Source of the DNA: Acidobacteriota bacterium | GTDB lineage: Bacteria; Acidobacteriota; Vicinamibacteria; Vicinamibacterales; UBA8438 | Length of the DNA stretch: 49,152 nt | Assembly: GCA_002726085.1 (NCBI GenBank) | Contig: PBRZ01000068.1 | Coordinates: forward strand, 12,416-61,567 | Reading direction: 5' to 3' | In this document: positions 17,788 to 24,627 of the stretch, piece after piece | Position numbering within the stretch: the stretch's first letter is position 1 | Layout of the letters: every line of letters begins with the position of its first letter | Made by a program: the position numbers and the translations under genes | Notes under the pieces: generated by a model | The model's input: the letters and a program-made list of their open reading frames with translations, nothing else | Database searches by the model: none | What the model was told of the DNA's origin: nothing

Positions 17788-18975
17788 CTACGGTACGACG
17801 GCGAGCGCCGTCGGGCCGAGCTCGGCGAGCCACGGTCTGCGCTGCACACTGCCATCGACGAGATCGATGATCAGCAGCTCTTTCGAGACCTCAGCGCCCA
17901 CGAAGGCGTAGCGGCCATCGGGCGACACCGTCACCGCTTCCGGGAAGGTGAGCACGTCGGGCACCTCGATGTCATGAAGGGTGCGAGCCGGTGTCTCGGA
18001 GACGTCCAAGTGCAGGAAGCGCAGCGCGTCGTTGCGCGAGAGCGGCAGCACCACCTCCTCCCGATTGGGCACGGCGGCGACCATGAACGGCGTCGCGTCG
18101 AGCGCGTCCCCCTCATCGACCACCATCGGGTCTTCGATGTCCGAGGCATCGATGACCACGTAGTTGCTGGGATTCCTGGAATTGGCCACGACGACCCGCT
18201 CGGTGCCACTGATAAAGGCGACCCCGGAGCTGTCGTCGGCCAGGGGAAGCGGCGTCTGGCTGAGGGTGCCCGTCAGATCGGCGGGGTCGAACAGGTAGAG
18301 TCCGGCGGTGGCGCCGATCACGGCCCCGCGGGTCCCGGCATCGTTCAGCGCCAGTCCTTCGACGAATGGCGACACGTCGACCCGCTCGACTTCCTCGAGC
18401 GACGCAAGGTCGTAGACGGCGATGGCGCCGTTGGCGTCGGCCCCACCGAAGAAGCTGACAAAGACCCGGTTACGCACGTGGTCGATCGCCGCCATGATCG
18501 GCAGATCCTCGCTCGGGAGCTCGGCCAGGACCTGTCTCGTCTCGACATCGAGGATGACGACCCCCGATCCGGTGTCGGGCAAACTGTCGGTGTCGACACC
18601 GAGCCGTCCGCCGACGAATGCCAGGACACCTTGCGAGAGCAGCACGACCGCACGGGAGCCGTCCCGAGTGAGCGCGACGGTCAGCGGACCCTGCTCACCC
18701 GGTGGCACCAGGTCCAGCTGCTCGATCAGTGCGGCGTCCCGCGTGCCGTCCGGGGCGACGAGTATATCCAGGTCGAGGAACGAGACGCTCCCATTGAACA
18801 GGTCTGCCGAGATGGCCATGGTCGGTGACGGTGCTTGCGCTGTGGCTGGCGCCGCGACCGGTGTTGACGTCAGAGCTGATTCCTCGCTGGCGCAGCCGGC
18901 GGCCAGCATCGTGATCAGGAGGGTAGGCAGCGCCACGTGTCGTGCCAGGCGGGTCGACGCGTTGGGTGTCATCAC
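17788..18975 (-). CDS. YncE-like beta-propeller lipoprotein
   Basis: This 395-aa protein has a lipoprotein signal with lipobox L24-A-A-G-C28, followed by a short Ala/Pro/Thr-rich linker and a seven-bladed-type propeller. Repeats such as 'VALTRDGSRAVVLL', 'VSPDGRYAFVGAEVSKELLI' and 'VVILDVETRQVLAELP' resemble the YVTN/YncE family. Proteins of this kind act as binding or scaffold proteins at the envelope; some have a surface role. There is no sign of a catalytic site. It could start at Met1 or Met2. Gene neighbours on the same strand begin 60 bp upstream (DUF6644-like protein), so it might be the last gene of that operon. Confidence 0.75.
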   Translation of the reverse strand: MMTPNASTRLARHVALPTLLITMLAAGCASEESALTSTPVAAPATAQAPSPTMAISADLFNGSVSFLDLDILVAPDGTRDAALIEQLDLVPPGEQGPLTVALTRDGSRAVVLLSQGVLAFVGGRLGVDTDSLPDTGSGVVILDVETRQVLAELPSEDLPIMAAIDHVRNRVFVSFFGGADANGAIAVYDLASLEEVERVDVSPFVEGLALNDAGTRGAVIGATAGLYLFDPADLTGTLSQTPLPLADDSSGVAFISGTERVVVANSRNPSNYVVIDASDIEDPMVVDEGDALDATPFMVAAVPNREEVVLPLSRNDALRFLHLDVSETPARTLHDIEVPDVLTFPEAVTVSPDGRYAFVGAEVSKELLIIDLVDGSVQRRPWLAELGPTALAVVP

Positions 18976-19035
18976 TTGGTTCCTTCCAGCAGCCCTCGTT
19001 CGCTGTTCAGTTGTCCGGCCCTGTGCGTTGCCAGG

Positions 19036-19539
19036 CTAGATGCTGTGCCCGACCCAGCGGCCGGCGAGCACCACTCCAGCCCACACGAGCAGCGACGTCG
19101 CGCCAGCGACCCTGGCGGCGACAGGCGTCGCCGCGGCGTTGTCCCAGTCCGCGATACCCCGAAACGTGCGAGTCTGAAACAGCGCCATGTTGACACCAGC
19201 AAGCAGGAGCAGCACCAGCTTGGTCTGGAACGCCGGGTTCTCGATGTAGGTGGCCGCGCGAGTCATGAACAGGCTGAAACCTGTGATCACTGCAATGCAG
19301 ACGGCGCCCCAGGTCCAGGGGAGCAACTCTCGGGTCACCCGACTGGCTGCATAGCTGAGGGCCGCGACGCCCAGCAACCGGAGATCCGCCATCAGAATCG
19401 AGCCCACCACCAGGCCGATCGCCAGTACGTGGATCGATTCCAGGAAGGGAAACCACCAGGTGAAGCCGATGTGCTCGGCAAGGGGGAGGCCTTCCAGCCA
19501 CGTCCAGAGCTCAGTAAATGGCATGGACAGGGTGCTCAC
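19036..19539 (-). CDS. DUF6644-like integral membrane protein, second of a tandem pair
   Basis: The product is 167 residues with about four membrane segments: 'IHVLAIGLVVGSILMADLRL' near residue 45, two central segments, and 'LLVWAGVVLAGRWVGHSI' at the C-terminus. It shares its layout and end motif (GVVLAGRW) with the preceding gene and is clearly its paralogue. Both carry a conserved His in the first long helix (SIHVLAIG here, SLHIMGIA in the partner), which could be a metal or haem ligand. It begins with GTG at 19539, overlapping the TGA of the upstream gene as GTGA, so translation is probably coupled. An ATG at 19524 is the alternative. Function unknown. Confidence 0.78.
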   Translation of the reverse strand: MSTLSMPFTELWTWLEGLPLAEHIGFTWWFPFLESIHVLAIGLVVGSILMADLRLLGVAALSYAASRVTRELLPWTWGAVCIAVITGFSLFMTRAATYIENPAFQTKLVLLLLAGVNMALFQTRTFRGIADWDNAAATPVAARVAGATSLLVWAGVVLAGRWVGHSI

Positions 19540-20057
19540 TCATAGAGAAAGTAGAGATAGTCCACATAGGCGATCCAGCGTCCCGCCAGCACCACGCCGA
19601 CCCAGAGCAGGAGCGACACCGCCGCGATCGCTCTCGCGGAGATGCGACGCGTCAGCGACCGCTCCCAATATCCAAGCTCCCGCCTGTTGAGCCCGTAGAT
19701 GACGAGCGCCAGCAGCACTGCCGGAACCAGCATCGAGAACTTCCATCCAAAGACCGGGTTGAAGAAGTAGCGATTTGGCCGAGCCACCACGAACAACAGA
19801 CCGGTCACGGCGTTGACGAGCAGCGCGCACCAGGTCCAGGGCAGAAGTCGACGAATCATCTCGCCGACGTTCTGGCTCGGCACTGCCAGACCCAGGAGCT
19901 TGAGGTCTACCATGACGATGGAGCCCATGACGACCGCAATGCCCATGATGTGCAGGGACTGCGCGATCGGTGGCAGGCCCGGCACGTTCCCGAGCAGGTA
20001 GACCGCCGTCTCGCGGGCCTGGCTCTCGGTCAGATAGCTCGCCACGCTCTCCTTCAT
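19536..20057 (-). CDS. DUF6644-like integral membrane protein, first of a tandem pair
   Basis: This 173-aa protein has about four membrane segments, including 'LHIMGIAVVMGSIVMVDLKL', 'MLVPAVLLALVIYGLNRREL' and 'SLLLWVGVVLAGRWIAYVDY'. The family appears in acidobacteria and proteobacteria as an uncharacterised membrane protein. The His in the first segment and the conserved Asp-Leu-Lys-Leu-Leu-Gly after it stand out as functional candidates. It follows the carboxylesterase by 9 bp and overlaps its paralogue by 4 bp, so the three genes form one operon. A small membrane redox or transport partner is possible, but nothing in the sequence decides it. Confidence 0.78.
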   Translation of the reverse strand: MKESVASYLTESQARETAVYLLGNVPGLPPIAQSLHIMGIAVVMGSIVMVDLKLLGLAVPSQNVGEMIRRLLPWTWCALLVNAVTGLLFVVARPNRYFFNPVFGWKFSMLVPAVLLALVIYGLNRRELGYWERSLTRRISARAIAAVSLLLWVGVVLAGRWIAYVDYLYFLYE

Positions 20058-20066
20058 GAGTGGTCT

Positions 20067-21731
20067 CTAGTTGGACGTTCCAGCCTGATAGGAGCGGTCG
20101 AACAGATCGAGCTTCGCCTTGCGCACGGCGTTGACGGCGGCCGTGGCGTCAGCCCCGAACTCGATTGCCCCTTCGGTGTCGCGGTCGTAGGATGGCCACG
20201 GGGGTAGTCCCTCTCCGTTGGGGTTGCCTGTCGTCGCGAAGTTGACCCAGTATTGCGACATCTGGTCGGACAGCTCGCGGTCGCGGTCGTTCCAGTCGAT
20301 GCCGACGAGTCCGACGTTGGCGAACGCATAGGCGAGGTCGCCCGAGTGATATGCCCCGGCGCCCCGTCGTCCCCCGGCAAAGTCGAGCTCAGGTCGATCC
20401 GGCACGTACAGCCGGAACACGGGCGGCGCGTGGCTGAAGAAATACAGATAGACGTCGTTGCTGTCGCCGATGGCTCGCGCCCACGCCCGCATCTGCCAGG
20501 TGAAGCTGCGGTCGGTGGAGATCGCCTGGCCGGCAATCTTGGTCGACGTGTCCAGTTCCGCCGCGTAAGCCGCCACCAGCGCGTCGGTCCGGTCGCCGTA
20601 CTGATTGCGCAGACCGGCGACGAACTCGTCGCGCGGGGGCTCGGCCATGCCGGCATACAGCGTGCGGCCCTCGTCGGACATCGATCCGAGGATGACCGGC
20701 ACGTCGTTCTGCTCGCCAGCGGCAAAAATCTCATCCGCGAGCGTGGGCATCACCCAGCCGTCGACGACGACCCCGCTGCCGCCCCGCGCCGCGCGTTGCG
20801 CATCCATCACTGCCTCTGGTCCGGCGGCCCGCATTGCCGCGGCCGCTTCCGGTCCGTCGCCCTCCGCGCCGAGCTCAGTCGCGACGGCGATCCCGGCGTC
20901 GTGACCCGATCGGTCTGTCGCCATGCCGCCCGTCTTCGTCAGATGTAGTCTGGGCGCGCCGAAGCACCCGCCGGAGTGACCGATCGCCTTGTGAAACAGG
21001 CCGCGCGCCAGTGGCGAGGCCTGAAGCACGCAGACCGACCATGAGCCGGCCGACTGACCGAAAATCGTCACGTTGCCGGGGTCGCCGCCGAACGCGGCGA
21101 TGTTGTCGCGTACCCATGCGAGTGTGGCGATGTGGTCGAGGATGCCGTAGTTGCCGGACGACTCATGCTCGGATTCGGCGGTCAGCGCCGGATGGGCGAG
21201 AAACCCGAAGGGTCCAAGCCGGTAGTTGGCGGTCACCATGACCACGCCCTTGCGCGCCATCGCGGTCCCGTCGAAGACCGTCGCGCTGCCGACCCCGGCG
21301 GTGTGCCCGCCACCATGGAACCAGACCATCACCGGGCGGCGCTCGTCTGGTGCCTCGGCCGCGCTCCACACGTTCAGCGTCAGACAGTCCTCGCTTCTGG
21401 GCAGCTCGCCGCGCGCATACGGCGAGTCGTCGGCATTTCGCCCTTGCCAGCAGGCTGGCCCGAACTCGGTGGCCATGCGCGTGCCGTCCCAAGGATCGAC
21501 CGGAGCTGGTGGGCGCCACCGGAGATCACCCAGCGGGGGTTGGGCGAACGCCACGCCGCGAAAGACTGACACCTGCTCGGTCTCGTCGGTCCACGCCCCT
21601 TCGATCTCCCCCGCCGTCGTCTGGACGACGGGAACGCTCGGCTCCTCCGGACCCGATTCGGTCGCGCCGGCGCAGGCGGTCAGAGCCGCCACCGCAAGAA
21701 CGAGGAACGTCCGTGTCGTGATTATGCGCAT
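20067..21731 (-). CDS. Carboxylesterase type B, lipoprotein
   Basis: The 554-aa product is a type B carboxylesterase/lipase (PF00135). Its lipobox is L17-T-A-C20, so it is anchored in a membrane and faces the periplasm or surface. The oxyanion loop is H139-G-G-G142, and the nucleophile lies in G225-Q-S227-A-G229. The family Cys and 'EDCLTLNVW' signature is at 114-122, and a late 'FATTGNPN' with adjacent text is typical. ATG 21731 follows GAGGAG; an upstream in-frame ATG at 21782 has no such site. It heads an operon with two DUF6644-like membrane proteins. Many family members hydrolyse para-nitrobenzyl, aryl or fatty esters; the natural substrate here is unknown. Confidence 0.88.
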   Translation of the reverse strand: MRIITTRTFLVLAVAALTACAGATESGPEEPSVPVVQTTAGEIEGAWTDETEQVSVFRGVAFAQPPLGDLRWRPPAPVDPWDGTRMATEFGPACWQGRNADDSPYARGELPRSEDCLTLNVWSAAEAPDERRPVMVWFHGGGHTAGVGSATVFDGTAMARKGVVMVTANYRLGPFGFLAHPALTAESEHESSGNYGILDHIATLAWVRDNIAAFGGDPGNVTIFGQSAGSWSVCVLQASPLARGLFHKAIGHSGGCFGAPRLHLTKTGGMATDRSGHDAGIAVATELGAEGDGPEAAAAMRAAGPEAVMDAQRAARGGSGVVVDGWVMPTLADEIFAAGEQNDVPVILGSMSDEGRTLYAGMAEPPRDEFVAGLRNQYGDRTDALVAAYAAELDTSTKIAGQAISTDRSFTWQMRAWARAIGDSNDVYLYFFSHAPPVFRLYVPDRPELDFAGGRRGAGAYHSGDLAYAFANVGLVGIDWNDRDRELSDQMSQYWVNFATTGNPNGEGLPPWPSYDRDTEGAIEFGADATAAVNAVRKAKLDLFDRSYQAGTSN

Positions 21732-21981
21732 CGTGTATCTCCTCTTGCAGGGCGACATTCTACCAGGCGGATGAAGACTCAAGTCTGCCAGGGTCTGGGA
21801 TTTGGGATCCGGGCTTCAGGAACCGCGCAGAGATCGACGGCGCGTGCTGCACGAAGCGCCATCCACCCTCAGTCCCCAGACCCCGATCCAGATTGGCTGA
21901 CGCTGTTCGATCGCCTGCGATGGCATCATCGAGCGCGCCAGGTCGCCACTTGACGCGATCGCCGTGTTCTGACTCAGGCCG
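21732..21981. other. Intergenic stretch with a long-loop inverted repeat
   Basis: No gene is evident in these 250 bases. GGGTCTGGG at 21791-21799 is the exact inverse of CCCAGACCC at 21875-21883, separated by about 75 bases, and neighbouring bases extend the similarity imperfectly. It could be a degenerate repeat unit or a weak structure. The right part must contain the promoter of the carboxylesterase operon. Confidence 0.35.
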
Positions 21982-22962
21982 CTAGCGTGGTCTTTGCGGC
22001 GGTGCGTCGGTGGCGGGCTGTTCGACCGCCCGGGCGCTAACGAGCAGGTTCTCCATGCCGTAGTTCCGTTCGTGGCAGGCGTACTCGTAAAGCGGTCCCT
22101 CGACCTTGGTGAACGGCAACACGGCGGTCCACGGACGGGCCCACGCCGTCTCGTCCTCCACCGTGAACCGCCAGTCGATCGTGTTCTCGTCCATGCGCGT
22201 GAAGCGCTCGACCAGACGACGGTTGGCCCCGGAGCCCTGGAAAGGCAGCGTGTCGCTGAAGTTCGTCGTCTCGACGACGAGGGTGTCGCCCTCAAAGTGT
22301 CCCCGAGAATCGCCGCTCAACAGGCGGACGTTGTCGTCGACATGCACCCGGTCGTCAAGTGGGATGACCCGCACGTTGTGGATCATCTCGGTGAGGATCA
22401 CGACGTAGCCGGGGGGCTGCAGGATCAGGTGATGGTTGTTGTAGCCGGTCGGCAACCGGGGTTGCGGTCGGTACTGTAGGCAGCGTTCGGCGCCGCCGCG
22501 GTCTTCCGGTCCCCACGCGTCGCGTGCTCGCGCGGCGCGGGCGGTGTCGATTCTCGCCTGCGCGGCGACTGTCTTGGCCGGCACCCGTCCGTCCGGCGGG
22601 TCCACGATGAGCGAGGTGCGTCCGGTCGAGGAGCCCCGGTCCCACCAGAACTGGTTGTAGGCGAGGGCGACGTCCTGGTCGGGCGTCAAGTCTGCGCGCC
22701 GTTCGGACGATGCGCGCGTCTCCGCAGTCTGGTTCGCCTGCGCCACTTCCTCGGCGGTCAGCTCCTCCCGCCCGGCATAGCGGCTGGGACGTTCAAGCGG
22801 CGTGATGGTGGCGAACGACCAGATGCCCTGCAGGTCTGGCTGCCCGTCTGGGGTGTGGGGCACCGTCCATGGCGCAGACGCGTCCTGACCCGCTGCGGAA
22901 AGCGGTGCCAGCCCGAGGGCTCCGACCAGGGTTGCCACCGCCGACAGATTCCGTTTCCGCAT
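21982..22962 (-). CDS. Exported PDLQGvW-family protein, copy 2
   Basis: This 326-aa protein has a signal peptide (about residues 1-25) and the family landmarks: 'PDLQGIWSFATITPLERPSR', 'YNQFWWDRG', 'RTSLIVDPPDGRVP', the Arg-Cys pair in 'ERCLQY', 'YNNHHLILQ', 'SGDSRGHFEGDTLVVETTNF', 'LVERFTR' and 'YEYACHERNYGM'. The C-terminal Cys is kept; the following Gly is replaced by Arg compared with the other three copies (CHERN in place of CHEGN). ATG 22962 follows GGGAGGTGG; an upstream GTG/ATG frame to 23007 is less likely. It is divergent from nothing obvious and downstream of the ankyrin gene by 76 bp on the same strand. Confidence 0.8.
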   Translation of the reverse strand: MRKRNLSAVATLVGALGLAPLSAAGQDASAPWTVPHTPDGQPDLQGIWSFATITPLERPSRYAGREELTAEEVAQANQTAETRASSERRADLTPDQDVALAYNQFWWDRGSSTGRTSLIVDPPDGRVPAKTVAAQARIDTARAARARDAWGPEDRGGAERCLQYRPQPRLPTGYNNHHLILQPPGYVVILTEMIHNVRVIPLDDRVHVDDNVRLLSGDSRGHFEGDTLVVETTNFSDTLPFQGSGANRRLVERFTRMDENTIDWRFTVEDETAWARPWTAVLPFTKVEGPLYEYACHERNYGMENLLVSARAVEQPATDAPPQRPR

Positions 22963-23038
22963 CTGCCACCTCCCGGAAATGTCCCGGCGCGCTAACCCGG
23001 CGCTCACTGACGCTGAGCGCCCCAGGAAGAGTGTCGCT

Positions 23039-24529
23039 CTAGTCCACGGCCCCGAGTCGCCTGAGCAGTGCGGCGATGGTGGGGCGCGTGCCGCTTTCGT
23101 AGCTGCCCGGAATTGGCTGGGCGCTGTCGGCGAGCGTCAGCGGCGTCTGGCGACGATTGTTCTGTGCGTTGAGGTTGGCACCGCGCGCGGCCAGCAGCTC
23201 GATCACCGGTTCGAAGCCCTGCCGGACCGCGTAGTGTAGTGCCGTGTCGCCCCGGCGGTCCGCCGCGTTGACGTCGACGCCAAGGTCGAGCGTGATGCGT
23301 GCGAGCTCGAGCGTCAGCCGTTCCGCGTTGGCACGGTCGGGGGCGGGGATGCCGACCCGGTTGCGGCGGTTCTCGGTGCCGCTCGTGATGCCCATTGCTG
23401 CCTGAAGTGCCGACATGCCGCTGTCGGGCGTTGCGAGCGGGTCGGCGCCGCGCTCGGCCAGAGCGCGCATAATGTCGAGCTCGCCGTACTTGGCCGCCAG
23501 CCAAAAGGCGTTCGCGCCAACCATCTGATAGCGCAGGCTGAAGTCGGCGCTGAAGCGCCGGCCAGGCGTGCCATGCTCGAGCAGCGCGTTCGGGTTGGCT
23601 TCGTGCGCGAGCAGCGCGTCGACCAGCGCGGTCTGGCTCCGGAGCACTGCGCCGTGGAGCGCCGTGTACCCCGCGCCGGCCGCATCTGGATCGGCGCCCT
23701 GTTCGAGGAGATAGATGCCGAGCGGGCCGTGCCCGCTGTGCGCTGCGATGACGAGCGCGCTGGTCCCAGACGCCGCGGTGTCGTTGACGTCGGCGCCAGC
23801 CTCCACGAGCACGCGTGCCGTGTCGACGTCACCCTGACGCGCCGCAAACAGCAGCGGTGTGGACCCGCCATGCGGCATACGGAAGTTGCCGATCGGATTG
23901 GTGTTGCCGGCCGTGTTCTCGAGCTGGTCCCAGACGGCGGTGCGCGCATGGATGTCGGCGCCATGCTCGACCAGAAGACGGACGACGGCAGGATGCTGTT
24001 GCGCAACCGCCCACATCAAGGCTGTCTGCTTGCGTTCGTGCTCGGTGGCGTTGACGTCGGCGCCATGCCGGAGGAGCAGATCGACGGCCTCGAGGTTGCC
24101 TACTCGCGCGGCGGTCATTAGTGGTGTCTCGCCCATCTGCAGCGCGGCGTCCACGTCGGCGCCGGCATCGAGCAGACGTGCCACCAGGAACGCGCCGTCA
24201 TTCATCGCGGCAAGCCAGAGCGGAGTGGCACCAAGCTCATTGGCGGCGCCGACCGTGGCGCCGGCGGCTATCAGGAGATTCGCGATGTCGAGATCGTTGC
24301 GATGCGCCGCCCAGTGGAGCGCCGTAGCGCCGTCGCCTTGTCGAGCGTCGACATCGACGCCGCTGGCGTTCTCGAGGAGGCGCCGCACCGTGTCGATGTT
24401 TCCGGTCTTGGCCGCTTCGATGATGCCGAGGTCTGGCGACGACTGCGCCCGAGCAGATGCCGAGCCAAGCAGCATGACGGCGCCAACAGCGGTGACCAGA
24501 AATGACGACCCGAGGAACCTCTCTGCCAT
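23039..24529 (-). CDS. Exported ankyrin-repeat protein
   Basis: The 496-aa product has a signal peptide (residues 1-28, ending Ala-Arg-Ala-Gln) followed by about a dozen ankyrin repeats from residue 35 to the end. Typical units are 'GATALHWAAHRNDLDIANLL', 'GETPLMTAARVGNLEAVDLL' and 'GDTALHYAVRQGFEPVIELL'. Longer inter-repeat inserts occur near residues 210-225 (Asn/Gly-rich) and 300-320. Ankyrin repeats bind other proteins; a signal peptide places this one in the periplasm or outside. It starts 98 bp from the divergent DUF1592 gene. No enzymatic domain is attached. Partner unknown. Confidence 0.85.
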   Translation of the reverse strand: MAERFLGSSFLVTAVGAVMLLGSASARAQSSPDLGIIEAAKTGNIDTVRRLLENASGVDVDARQGDGATALHWAAHRNDLDIANLLIAAGATVGAANELGATPLWLAAMNDGAFLVARLLDAGADVDAALQMGETPLMTAARVGNLEAVDLLLRHGADVNATEHERKQTALMWAVAQQHPAVVRLLVEHGADIHARTAVWDQLENTAGNTNPIGNFRMPHGGSTPLLFAARQGDVDTARVLVEAGADVNDTAASGTSALVIAAHSGHGPLGIYLLEQGADPDAAGAGYTALHGAVLRSQTALVDALLAHEANPNALLEHGTPGRRFSADFSLRYQMVGANAFWLAAKYGELDIMRALAERGADPLATPDSGMSALQAAMGITSGTENRRNRVGIPAPDRANAERLTLELARITLDLGVDVNAADRRGDTALHYAVRQGFEPVIELLAARGANLNAQNNRRQTPLTLADSAQPIPGSYESGTRPTIAALLRRLGAVD

Positions 24530-24627
24530 GTCGCCCTATGCTACCGCAGTAGCGTGCGGATTGACACCGCATCGAACGTTCGGACAAACTAACGCTAACT
24601 CTTACAGTTGAAGGGGGTTGGTAGACG
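24530..24627. promoter_or_regulatory. Divergent promoter region with a 10-bp palindrome
   Basis: The 98 bases between the ankyrin gene and the DUF1592 gene contain TTGACA at 24561-24566, a good -35 sequence for rightward transcription, although no clear -10 follows at 16-18 bases. Overlapping the spacer is the perfect palindrome CGAACGTTCG (24573-24582), a plausible operator. GAAGGGGG lies 11 bases before the GTG at 24628. Confidence 0.35.
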
